A DNA stretch of 64,000 nt from Massilia phyllostachyos (GTDB lineage: Bacteria > Pseudomonadota > Gammaproteobacteria > Burkholderiales > Burkholderiaceae_D): positions 248,001 to 312,000 of the forward strand of contig NZ_JAJNOC010000006.1 in NCBI RefSeq assembly GCF_021044825.1, given 5' to 3'. Below the pieces are notes generated by a model that saw only the letters and a program-made list of their open reading frames with translations, was not told where the DNA came from and did no database searches. The first letter of the stretch is position 1. Each line of letters opens with the position of its first letter. The position numbers and the translations under genes are program-made. Below are positions 21,689 to 28,924 of the stretch, one piece after another.

Positions 21689-22488
21689 CCCTGACGCCGG
21701 GCCGCGCGGACCGGGTGTTCATCACCGGCGCCTCGAGCGGCATCGGCGCGGCCCTGGCGCGCGAATACGCGGCGCGCGGCGCCGTCCTCGGCCTGCTGGC
21801 GCGCCGGCGCGACGCGCTGGCCGAACTGGTCGCCACCCTTCCCCATCCCGAGCGGCACCGCATCTACGCGGTCGATGTGCTCGACCGCGAGGCGCTTGGC
21901 GCAGCTGCCGCCGACTTCATCGCCGCGCACGGCGGCGCCGACATCGTCATCGCCAGCGCCGGCATCTCGCACGGCACCCTGACCGAGCGTCCTGAAGACC
22001 TGCCGGTGTTCGACACCGTGTTCGCCACGAACGTGAACGCCACCGTCTCGACCTTCGCGCCCTTCATCTTCCAGATGAAGGTGCAGGGCACGCCCTGCCG
22101 CCTGGTCGGCATCGGCAGCGTGGCGGGCATGCGCGGCATGCGCGGCGCCGGCGCCTACTGCGCCTCGAAAGCGGCCGTGCACAGCTACTGCGAAGCGCTG
22201 CGCCTCGAACTGCACGCTTCGAACATCCGGGTGGTGACCATCGCCCCCGGCTACATCGATACCCCCATGACCCGCAACAACCGTTTTCCCATGCCTTTCC
22301 TGATGCCGGCCGAACGCTTCGCCGCGCAAGCCTTTGAAGTCATCGCGCGCGGCCGCAGCTTCCGCGTGCTGCCCTGGCAGATGGGCGTCGCCGCCAAGGC
22401 ACTGCGCCTGCTGCCCAACGTCCTGTTCGATGCCTTGTTCTCGCGCGCGCCCACCAAACGGCGCCGGCAGGCCGGGAGCAAGGCATGA
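21685..22488 (+). CDS. short-chain dehydrogenase/reductase
   Basis: A 267-residue classical SDR. The NAD(P)-binding TGASSGIG motif is at residues 13-20. An ASAGIS segment stands for NNAG, and the catalytic Ser and YCASK (YxxxK) follow in GIGSVAGMRGMRGAGAYCASK. Its position between dsbA and birA is common in Burkholderiales. The substrate is unknown. Overlaps both neighbours by four bases. Confidence 0.9.
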   Translation: MTLTPGRADRVFITGASSGIGAALAREYAARGAVLGLLARRRDALAELVATLPHPERHRIYAVDVLDREALGAAAADFIAAHGGADIVIASAGISHGTLTERPEDLPVFDTVFATNVNATVSTFAPFIFQMKVQGTPCRLVGIGSVAGMRGMRGAGAYCASKAAVHSYCEALRLELHASNIRVVTIAPGYIDTPMTRNNRFPMPFLMPAERFAAQAFEVIARGRSFRVLPWQMGVAAKALRLLPNVLFDALFSRAPTKRRRQAGSKA

Positions 22489-23249
22489 ACGCGGACCGCA
22501 TCGCCGCGCTGTCTGGTGCCGGCGTCGCCGTCGAAGTGGTGGCGCAGACCGGATCGACCAACGCCGATCTGCTCGGCCGCGCGGCATCGCTCCCGGCGCC
22601 GGTGCTGCTGGTGGCCGAGCACCAGACCGCCGGACGCGGGCGCGCGGGCCGCAGCTGGCTGTCGTCGAGCGAGAACTCGCTGACCTTTTCCCTCGTCTGG
22701 AAGTTCGACGGCGGCCCGCAGGCCCTGCTCGGGCTGCCGCTGGCGGTGGGCGTAATGCTGGGCGACGCGCTCGACCGCCTGGGCGTGCAGGTCCGCCTCA
22801 AGTGGCCGAACGACGTGCTCAAGGATGGCGACAAGCTGGCCGGCATCCTGATCGAGACCCAATCGGCGCCGGGCGGCGGCGTCTGGGCCGTGATCGGCAT
22901 CGGCCTGAACCTGATCATGCCGGACGAGGTCGAGGCCCAGCTGGGCCGCAGCGCCGCCGGCGCGCCCTGGCTGGCGCGCATGGAGCGCGACGTCCTGATG
23001 GCGGCCCTGCTCGACGCGCTGGCCGCGGGCCTGCGCCAGTTCGCGCAGCACGGCTTCGGCGCCTTCTGCGTGCGCTGGAACCTGCGCCATGCATGGCAGG
23101 GCGAGACCGTCGTCATCCTCGACAACGGCGCGGTGCTGCACGAAGGCCGCGCGGCCGGCGTCGACGACACCGGGCGCCTGCTGCTCGATACCGAGCAAGG
23201 CCGCATCACCGTCATGGCGGGCGACGTGTCGCTGCGGGTGAAGGCATGA
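22485..23249 (+). CDS. birA: biotin-[acetyl-CoA-carboxylase] ligase
   Basis: A 254-residue biotin protein ligase. TGSTNADL opens the catalytic domain, GRGRAGRSWLS is the biotinyl-AMP loop, and KWPNDVLKDGDKLAGILIE holds the catalytic Lys. A C-terminal SH3-like cap follows. It lacks the N-terminal winged helix of E. coli BirA, so it should attach biotin but not act as a biotin operon repressor. Overlaps coaX by four bases. Confidence 0.93.
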   Translation: MNADRIAALSGAGVAVEVVAQTGSTNADLLGRAASLPAPVLLVAEHQTAGRGRAGRSWLSSSENSLTFSLVWKFDGGPQALLGLPLAVGVMLGDALDRLGVQVRLKWPNDVLKDGDKLAGILIETQSAPGGGVWAVIGIGLNLIMPDEVEAQLGRSAAGAPWLARMERDVLMAALLDALAAGLRQFAQHGFGAFCVRWNLRHAWQGETVVILDNGAVLHEGRAAGVDDTGRLLLDTEQGRITVMAGDVSLRVKA

Positions 23250-23974
23250 AGCTGCTCTTGATCGATGCGGGAAACACGCGCATCAAGTGGGCCGTCGTGG
23301 GCAGCGACGCCGCGCTCGGCGCATGGGAAGCCGCGGATGGGGCGCCGCACGCGCAGCTCGACGCCATGGCCGCGAGCTGGCGCGCGGCGGGCGTGACGCG
23401 GGTCCTGGTCTCGAACGTGGCCGGCCCGGAAGTGCGTGCTCGCATCGCCGCCGCGCTGCCGGACGGGATCGAGGTCGAATGGTTCGCCTCCACGCCCGAA
23501 CGCGCGGGGCTGCAGAACGGCTACCTCAACCCCGGCCAGCTGGGCTGCGACCGCTTCGCCGCCGCCATCGGCGCGCGCGCGCTGGCGCCCGGCGAAGACG
23601 TGATCGTCGCTACCTGCGGCACCGCGACCACGGTCGATGCGGTCACGAAGGACGGCCGCTTCATCGGCGGCATGATCCTGCCCGGCCTGGTCCTGATGGC
23701 GACCTCGCTGGCGCGCAATACCGCCCAGCTGCCGCAGGTGCAGCCCGGCTCGGCCCCGCCGCCGGTCTTCGGCGACAACACCGACGACGCGATCGTCTCC
23801 GGCATCCTGTCGGCGCAGGCAGGAGCGATCGAGCGCGCCTGCAGCGAACATGGCGCGCGCGCCTGCATCGTCTCGGGCGGCGCCGCGCCATACATCGCCC
23901 CTGCCCTCAAGCTCCCGCACCGCGTGGTCGATAATATCGTGCTGGTCGGCCTGCACGCGGCCGCCATTGCATGA
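23246..23974 (+). CDS. coaX: type III pantothenate kinase
   Basis: A 242-residue CoaX, which phosphorylates pantothenate in the first step of CoA synthesis and needs a monovalent cation. LLIDAGNTRIKWA is the phosphate-binding strand, GCDRFAAAIGA the substrate loop and ATCGTATTVDAV the second phosphate motif. The ATG overlaps the birA stop (ATGA); the longer frame upstream lies within birA and the SDR gene. Confidence 0.95.
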   Translation: MKLLLIDAGNTRIKWAVVGSDAALGAWEAADGAPHAQLDAMAASWRAAGVTRVLVSNVAGPEVRARIAAALPDGIEVEWFASTPERAGLQNGYLNPGQLGCDRFAAAIGARALAPGEDVIVATCGTATTVDAVTKDGRFIGGMILPGLVLMATSLARNTAQLPQVQPGSAPPPVFGDNTDDAIVSGILSAQAGAIERACSEHGARACIVSGGAAPYIAPALKLPHRVVDNIVLVGLHAAAIA

Positions 23975-24002
23975 CGCATTGCATGACCATGGGAGAGCGT
24001 TC

Positions 24003-24713
24003 TTGTTGAAATTTCTATTCTGGGCCCTGCTCGCCGCCAATGCCGCGCTGTTCGCCTACGGCCAGGGCTACCTCGGCAAGGTCGGGGGCGGCGAGCGCGA
24101 GCCGCAGCGCCTCAAGACCCAGCTGGCCAGCGAGCGCATGGTGCTCATGAGCGCAGCCGAGGCGCGCGCCGCCGCGGAAACCGCGGAAGCCGAAACTGCA
24201 CCGGCGGCGCCCGAAGCGCCGCCCGAACCGGCTCCGGTCCCGGTGGCGACCATCGCCTGCACCCAGGCCGGCAGCTTCGCGGCGGGCGACGCACGCCGCT
24301 TCGAAAATCGGATCGCGCGCCTCGGCTTCGGCGAACGCCAGTCGCGCATCACCGTGCCTTACCAGGAGATCACCAGCCACCTGGTCTACCTGCCCCCGAA
24401 CGGCGGCAAGGAAGGCGCCGACAAGCGCGTGGCCGACCTGAAGGAAAAGGGCGTGTCCAACTTCTTCGTGATGCAGGGCGAGGGGCCGATGAAATGGGCG
24501 GTCTCGCTGGGCGTGTTCAAGACCGAGGCGGCGGCGCAAAGCTTGATTACCTCCTTGGGCAAGCAGGGCGTACGCGGCGCCCGCGTGCTCCCGCGCGGGC
24601 CGCAGACCACGCGTGCGGCGTGGCAGTTCCAGGATCTGACCGAAGAAGAACGCAAGCGCGTCGCCGGCATTGCCGATGATTTCGCAGGCGTGCAGGTGCG
24701 AGCCTGTCCGTGA
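24003..24713 (+). CDS. SPOR-domain protein
   Basis: A 236-residue protein read from a TTG at 24003. The frame has no ATG nearby, and GGGAGAG (23991-23997) gives a good ribosome site at proper spacing. An N-terminal hydrophobic segment (LKFLFWALLAANAALFAYGQGYL) anchors or exports it. An Ala/Glu/Pro-rich linker leads to a divergent SPOR region starting CTQAGSFAAGDARRFENRIARLG. It closes the argS operon. After it GC content falls sharply into the islet. Confidence 0.8.
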   Translation: MLKFLFWALLAANAALFAYGQGYLGKVGGGEREPQRLKTQLASERMVLMSAAEARAAAETAEAETAPAAPEAPPEPAPVPVATIACTQAGSFAAGDARRFENRIARLGFGERQSRITVPYQEITSHLVYLPPNGGKEGADKRVADLKEKGVSNFFVMQGEGPMKWAVSLGVFKTEAAAQSLITSLGKQGVRGARVLPRGPQTTRAAWQFQDLTEEERKRVAGIADDFAGVQVRACP

Positions 24714-24824
24714 GGATGCTCCGTTCCGCGGCATCATTGAAACGGCTTGGATAATCACCAGATTGATCACTACAGGGCGGGCCGATCGGTACGCGACAGA
24801 ACTCAAACGAAAGCGATCTTTCCG

Positions 24825-25070
24825 GTGGATGACGACAACGAAGAGCCTTCCTCGAATACGATTCCTGAACCACCGCCGTGAAGAGAGCGATATCGCTGGC
24901 TCGGCTTTCTGATGGTGGCAGCATTTGCAGGCATGGCGCCGGCGCCACCATTGAAGCCACCGCGGGATCCTTCTGAATATTCGCAGATCGCCGAAGATCC
25001 AGATGGGCCGAAGCTGGATCCTGAACTGCATTTCGTGCAAAACGGGCTTGGTACGGCTGAATCAACATAA
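24825..25070 (+). pseudogene. small membrane-protein remnant with in-frame TGA
   Basis: Starting from GTG at 24825 the frame reads an acidic/Pro-rich segment ending IPEPPP, then TGA at 24879. It continues in the same frame as RERYRWLGFLMVAAFAGMAPAP and on to TAA at 25068-25070. The part after the stop looks like a basic flank plus a membrane helix, so a single CGA-to-TGA change would explain the interruption. The 52-residue frame from ATG 24912 may still be expressed. No family is recognised. Both halves being one gene is an inference from frame and composition. Confidence 0.35.
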
Positions 25071-25126
25071 GCACGTAACGGTTGCGCATCGGGAGATAGA
25101 CACACAAGACGTGGCCCGATGCGTTT

Positions 25127-25180
25127 CGTCAGCGTTTGACGACGATCGGCTTCAGGCCATACAAGGCCGGCACCGTGCGC
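25127..25180 (-). pseudogene. duplicated 3' end of rlpA (54 bp)
   Basis: These 54 bases match the extreme 3' end of the resident rlpA (27895-27948) at 48 of 54 positions in the same orientation. Read in the rlpA frame they encode RTVPALYGLKPIVVKR and a stop; the resident copy encodes RAVPASFGLKPIVVKR. The changes are synonymous or conservative. This fits a tail from a related rlpA rather than random decay. Confidence 0.8.
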
Positions 25181-25209
25181 TAGACTTTCTTCCTACTTGG
25201 GATCCCATC

Positions 25210-25482
25210 GTGAATCAGATTTTTCCTTATATCAGCGTGGGGTTGGACGACAAGAATCGGTGTATCGTCGTTGTTGAGGATTATGAACTTTTCGACTTTA
25301 TCGACGACTTCCTTGGCGATGAATGCGATTTGCCATATGACTATCGAACGACAAAAGAACGACTAGGCGGGGAAATTGTCACCATGTATTTTCCGCCCGA
25401 TGTCACTCCTGAGACTATCGAACGAAACTTGTTGAAACTGTCTCCTGGAGAAATCGAGCGAATCTACAAGCTCAACAACTAG
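25210..25482 (+). CDS. small acidic orphan protein, possible immunity protein
   Basis: From GTG 25210 the protein has 90 residues (MNQIFPYISVGLDD...) and is acidic (VVVEDYELFDFIDDFLGDECDLPYDY), with no signal peptide or membrane segment. The frame is open further upstream to 25003, but that part crosses the rlpA tail copy and cannot be native; the gene may thus have lost its real 5' end. The size, acidity and setting among orphan small genes resemble immunity proteins, but no family is recognised. Confidence 0.5.
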   Translation: MNQIFPYISVGLDDKNRCIVVVEDYELFDFIDDFLGDECDLPYDYRTTKERLGGEIVTMYFPPDVTPETIERNLLKLSPGEIERIYKLNN

Positions 25483-25512
25483 GCCGTTCACCTAGCTGGA
25501 TCTACGTCTGCT

Positions 25513-25572
25513 TCGGGTCAGATCAAGTCCATCGTGACAGTTTGCGATTTCCGGCAGTGGCGACCTGCCATG
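25513..25572. repeat. islet intergenic repeat, copy R1
   Basis: Contains CGGGTCAGATCAAGTCCATC, then GTGACAGTTTGCGATTT and GGCGACCTGCCATG. The same ordered blocks recur at 26361, 26895 and 27834, with degenerate copies at 26041 and 27093. It fills part of the gap before the gene at 25658. Confidence 0.55.
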
Positions 25573-25657
25573 CCGACCTCAAGGTGCCTTCGTTCAAAGC
25601 AGCCGGCCAGTCGTTGCCTTTTTCAGTCAGCGAAACCGGAATCACAGTGGAGTCATA

Positions 25658-26020
25658 GTGAGACCAGACAAGTCATGTCATACAGCCCTCCTGGCGCGAC
25701 ACCCGTGGAAATTCTGGCTTCTCGGAGCAATGGCAGCGGTCGCTGGGCTTTTGCTGTTCGCGAACAGTAAGATCGCTAGCTACCTCGATACTGATCCGTC
25801 GCTTGTTTTGTTAGGCGGGATAGTCATCGGTTTCACTACGCTGGGCGCTGGATGCATACTCTTACGTTGTCCTTCTTGCCGCTTGAGTGTAGTGTGGTAT
25901 GGCATCTCAAAAAAATCTGCGGGTTCCTGGCTAGGATGGATCTTGGATGTCGAGAAGTGTCCTCGTTGCGGCTTTGTCGAGTCGGCCATGCAGAAGGCGC
26001 CGAGTCAAACCAAATTCTGA
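25658..26020 (+). CDS. small membrane protein with zinc-ribbon-like Cys pairs
   Basis: A 120-residue protein from GTG 25658, with TGGAG five bases upstream as ribosome site. Two hydrophobic segments (FWLLGAMAAVAGLLLFA and SLVLLGGIVIGFTTLGAGCILL) are followed by CPSC and, about 30 residues on, CPRC. The four Cys could bind zinc on the cytoplasmic side. No named family is recognised. GC content is lower than in the flanking core genes. Confidence 0.55.
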   Translation: MRPDKSCHTALLARHPWKFWLLGAMAAVAGLLLFANSKIASYLDTDPSLVLLGGIVIGFTTLGAGCILLRCPSCRLSVVWYGISKKSAGSWLGWILDVEKCPRCGFVESAMQKAPSQTKF

Positions 26021-26040
26021 TCACCGCACAAGTCCGCCTT

Positions 26041-26140
26041 GGGTCGGATCCGGTCTTTCGTCACAGTCCACGACCTTTCAACCTGACCATCTTGCCAAGC
26101 GGAGTCCAACGGCCGAGATTGCCAGAAGCGGACGTTGAAT
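26041..26140. repeat. islet intergenic repeats, copy R5
   Basis: Opens GGGTCGGATCCGGTCTTTCG, which recurs nearly unchanged at 27113 (GGTCGGATCCGGTC). It ends with GCCAGAAGCGGACGTTGAA, related to GGCCAGAAGCGGAACTTTGA at 26441-26460. From memory, AGCGGACATT-type short repeats are scattered in many proteobacterial genomes. Confidence 0.5.
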
Positions 26141-26182
26141 GTTGATAGCTCCTGTCATCAGCGACGATTTATTGAAGAAGCC

Positions 26183-26329
26183 ATGAAAAAGCCTTACAAG
26201 CAGCAGCTGAAGGAAACTTTCACCAAGACTAGAGATCAACGGTACGCGGAGTCATCGAAATTTGAAAAGATTTGCTACTGGATATCGATTGCTGTGGCTC
26301 TCCTCATCATCTTTGTAATGTTGCGCTGA
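26183..26329 (+). CDS. 48-residue single-span membrane protein
   Basis: Starts MKKPYKQQLKETF with GAAGAAG just upstream as ribosome site. A basic, hydrophilic N-terminal half is followed by one C-terminal membrane helix (ICYWISIAVALLIIFVMLR). Short and unrecognised; supported by its ribosome site, the charge pattern and its place in the row of small genes. Confidence 0.4.
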   Translation: MKKPYKQQLKETFTKTRDQRYAESSKFEKICYWISIAVALLIIFVMLR

Positions 26330-26360
26330 GTGTCAGTAGGATGGTGGTGAATCTCTACTA

Positions 26361-26460
26361 CGGGTGGGTTCCTGCTTTCGTGACAATCTGCGATTTTTCG
26401 ACCCTGGCGACCTGCTATGCTGAGCATGGTGGCCATGTTCGGCCAGAAGCGGAACTTTGA
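26361..26460. repeat. islet intergenic repeat, copy R2
   Basis: The most complete copy: CGGGTGGGTTCCTGCTTTCG, GTGACAATCTGCGATTTTTC, CCTGGCGACCTGCTATGCTG, then a GGCCAGAAGCGGAAC block. It stands directly before the gene at 26518. Confidence 0.6.
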
Positions 26461-26517
26461 TAACGATAGCAAGGAATTCAGATTAAAGAAGAAAATTCCT
26501 ACTCTCCAGCAACAGCA

Positions 26518-26874
26518 GTGCAAGGTAGTCCAATCGATTTCAATACTAATCCTGGTTACGGCTGGAGTGTCGTCCGCGCTCAAAAAGCACTGCTCATTGC
26601 AGTAATGCTGCAAATTGCCGGCATCGTGCCAGATATTGGATGGTTTTTTTATCTGGCAGGCGTCGGCCTGTCCTACTGGGCGGTATATAACCTGGGTGAT
26701 GCGCTGCAAACGCATAAGGATGGCTTTGCAACAGGGGGCGGAGGGAAATGGCTAGTTCTGCTTTGGATTCCCTATGTGGGTCTCGTCGCCCTCCTGATTT
26801 TGAACGGGAAAGCCACAAGATTCTTGAAGGACGCCGGCTACACTGTAGGATTGTTCGGCGCGCGCCGCAAATAG
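26518..26874 (+). CDS. three-span orphan membrane protein
   Basis: A 118-residue protein from GTG 26518 with three hydrophobic segments (ALLIAVMLQIAGIVPDIGWF, YLAGVGLSYWAVYNLG, WLVLLWIPYVGLVALLIL). The frame is open upstream to 26470, and IKEENSYSPATAV there looks like a natural N-terminus. An ATT at 26482 sits six bases after AAGGA, so the original start may be a rare or mutated codon there, giving 130 residues. No family recognised. Confidence 0.5.
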   Translation: MQGSPIDFNTNPGYGWSVVRAQKALLIAVMLQIAGIVPDIGWFFYLAGVGLSYWAVYNLGDALQTHKDGFATGGGGKWLVLLWIPYVGLVALLILNGKATRFLKDAGYTVGLFGARRK

Positions 26875-26894
26875 ATTCAACTGTGAACACGATT

Positions 26895-26935
26895 GCTTCG
26901 GAATTTTCCCGCCCTGGCGACCTGATATGCTGAGC
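26895..26935. repeat. islet intergenic repeat, copy R3 (partial)
   Basis: GCTTCGGAATTTTC followed by GCCCTGGCGACCTGATATGC and TGAGC, matching the second half of copy R2. Confidence 0.55.
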
Positions 26936-27197
26936 TAAGAGGAAGTCATCGGCTAAAAGCAGACTCTCCAAGGTGTGAGGCCATACAGGCCGGACCCACG
27001 ATAAGCGAGACAAGCCACAGTCAAAGTTAGGATGGTGGACGGGCACGCCTAAGTAGAACGGCTTGGATTTCGTCAGCATCGGAAGAAACGCACCGCCCAC
27101 TTCAGGTCGGATCCGGTCCGTCGCTAACGGCCATGTTTGGTCACAAACGATCACTCGAACGAGTGGTTGTCCCCCTTAATAAGTGTTCTACACACAT
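26936..27197. other. gene-free islet stretch with a further degenerate repeat (R6)
   Basis: No convincing coding frame was found. A long minus-strand frame here overlaps the gene at 26518 and lacks protein-like composition. 27093-27136 repeats GGTCGGATCCGGTC and ends GCTAACGGCCATGT. The segment 26944-27090 (for example GAGGCCATACAGGCCGGACC) matches nothing I recognise and may be the remnant of a mobile element. Confidence 0.4.
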
Positions 27198-27827
27198 ATG
27201 AACCTCTTCAGAATTGCTCGCTCAATCGCGTTGTTTTTCATGGTGCTGGCTGGTGCAAGCTGCCGAGCGGAGCCGAGCAAGCCATTGGAACAGGCCTCCA
27301 CGCTGCTGCAGCGTATCTCTGGTGCGCATGTCCGGCCCTATTCCACACGAGACTTCGGCCGAGATCGATACGATGGAGCGATTTCAGCTTTGGTAGACGA
27401 AACCAGAGCAGAAGCCATGCTCATTGCGCTACGCAATGAACTTCCTGCTGGGCTGGTCGCATTTATCGGTACCACGCGCAGCCTGACGAAACCATCTGCT
27501 CGTGGAGTCGAACTCGTCGTCGGGAAAGGAAGCGGGCCACTTGACATCCTCCACATCGCACAGACTGACGCGGTGAATTACAACATGAACAACGAGGATC
27601 TCAAACGCAGATTAGCGCGTTGGCATGAAGCTTACGGCATAGATATCTGGCAGGCCGAAACCGACACGATACAACTACGCTTTACTCGTATGCCGAGCAA
27701 CGTGCAGTCCTTTGCGAAGGAGGTGTACAAATTCTGCCCGGATATTGTCGATCAGGGTGCAGGTTCTCAGAAGGCTCTTGAACAAGACATCCAGAAAAGA
27801 AAAGGGCTCTACCTTTGGTGGGACTGA
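27198..27827 (+). CDS. exported DUF4253 protein
   Basis: A 209-residue protein from ATG 27198 (MNLFRIARSIALFFMVLAG) with an N-terminal signal sequence. The C-terminal half shows the DUF4253 pattern: LARWHEAYGIDIWQAETD, then KFCPDIVDQGAGS and the ending LYLWWD. DUF4253 has no settled function. Most DUF4253 proteins I know of are cytoplasmic, so the signal peptide is worth noting. The Cys in AGASC does not fit a strict lipobox. It lies beside rlpA, convergent with it. Confidence 0.75.
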   Translation: MNLFRIARSIALFFMVLAGASCRAEPSKPLEQASTLLQRISGAHVRPYSTRDFGRDRYDGAISALVDETRAEAMLIALRNELPAGLVAFIGTTRSLTKPSARGVELVVGKGSGPLDILHIAQTDAVNYNMNNEDLKRRLARWHEAYGIDIWQAETDTIQLRFTRMPSNVQSFAKEVYKFCPDIVDQGAGSQKALEQDIQKRKGLYLWWD

Positions 27828-27833
27828 TCGCTA

Positions 27834-27894
27834 CGGGTCGGTTAGCGCGCTTCGCGACCCTCTGCGATATTTCAACCTCGGGGACCATTGAATG
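27834..27894. repeat. islet intergenic repeat, copy R4, abutting rlpA
   Basis: CGGGTCGGTTAGCGCGCTTC, GCGACCCTCTGCGATATTTC and CTCGGGGACCATTG follow the block order of copies R1 and R2 and end three bases before the rlpA stop. The islet boundary is therefore very close to the rlpA stop codon. Confidence 0.55.
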
Positions 27895-27896
27895 CG

Positions 27897-28907
27897 TCAG
27901 CGCTTGACGACGATCGGCTTCAGCCCGAACGAGGCCGGCACCGCGCGCGCCGCCGCCGAAGCATCCTCGCGCGTCTCGAACGGCCCGCCGAACAGGCGAT
28001 TCACCGATCCCACCTTCACGACCTCCAGCTTGCCGACTTCGACCCCGGCGGCATTCAGGCGCTCGCCCATGGCTTCGGCGGTGCCGGCGCGCCCGTAAGC
28101 CCCGAGCTGCACGTAGAAGCCGTTGCGCGGCACCAGCTTGGCAACCGGCGGGCCGACTTGTGCCACGGCCGCGCTGTCGGTCTGCACGCGGTCTTCCAGC
28201 ATCAGGGCCGCGATCTCCGGCGGCGCCGACTGCTGCTCCGACGTGATGGCGCGGCGCACCGTGGCGATGCGGGTCGGGTCGTTCGGGAACAGGCGCTCGA
28301 TCTCGACCTGGTGGCTGCCCTTGCCCAGCAAGCCCAGTTTCAGGGCCGCCGTGTACGACACGTCGATGATGCGGCTGGCGTGGAAGGGGCCGCGGTCGTT
28401 GATGCGCACCACCACCGACTTGCCGGTTTCGACGCTGGTCACGCGGGCGTAGGAGGGAATCGGCAGGGTCGGGTGCGCCGCCGTCATCTTGTACATGTCG
28501 TACAGCTCGCCCGAGGAAGTCTTCTGGCCGTGGAACTTCACGCCGTACCAGCTGGCGACGCCGCTCTGGACGAAGGGGTCCTCGTGCAGGATCGGGGTGT
28601 AGGTGGTGCCGAACACCGAGTACGGACGGTTCGCCCATTTGGCATAGGGCTCGGCCTTGACCACCGCGTCGGGCAGGTCCATCAGGCCGGGCGGGGGATT
28701 GTCGCCGGGGCCGTCGTCCTTGTAGTAGCCGCCGCGGCCGGAGTTGGCCGGCGGCAGCTTGGGCACGGCCGTGTTTTTCGCCGTGGGATGGTGCTTCCAG
28801 GGAAGCGGGATCAGACTCTTGTGTTCGCCGGTCTCGGTGGTGCCGCAGCCGGCGAGGAGTGTGGCCAGTGCAATGACCGTGGGAAGTTGTCTTCTTGGAA
28901 CGGCCAT
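27897..28907 (-). CDS. rlpA: septal ring lytic transglycosylase RlpA
   Basis: A 336-residue lipoprotein. A lipobox (TLLAGC) ends the signal peptide. The DPBB domain begins SGVASWYGVKFHGQKTSSGE near residue 118 and contains VVVRINDRGPFHASRIIDVS. The SPOR domain is C-terminal (GFYVQLGAYGRAGTAEAMG to the end). In the family it cleaves or binds denuded glycan at the septum. Last gene of the mre/mrd operon, 17 bases after rodA. Its final 18 codons have a diverged copy 2.77 kb away. Confidence 0.95.
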   Translation of the reverse strand: MAVPRRQLPTVIALATLLAGCGTTETGEHKSLIPLPWKHHPTAKNTAVPKLPPANSGRGGYYKDDGPGDNPPPGLMDLPDAVVKAEPYAKWANRPYSVFGTTYTPILHEDPFVQSGVASWYGVKFHGQKTSSGELYDMYKMTAAHPTLPIPSYARVTSVETGKSVVVRINDRGPFHASRIIDVSYTAALKLGLLGKGSHQVEIERLFPNDPTRIATVRRAITSEQQSAPPEIAALMLEDRVQTDSAAVAQVGPPVAKLVPRNGFYVQLGAYGRAGTAEAMGERLNAAGVEVGKLEVVKVGSVNRLFGGPFETREDASAAARAVPASFGLKPIVVKR

Positions 28908-28924
28908 ACGCGGTCCTCCATCGT

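Noticed and set aside
26594..27154. A 186-codon minus-strand frame in the islet
   Set aside because: It covers the better-supported membrane protein gene at 26518 and a repeat, and has no protein-like features.
27230..27270. Lipoprotein signal in the DUF4253 protein
   Set aside because: The Cys in AGASC lacks the Leu/Val/Ile at -3, so a plain signal peptide is preferred.
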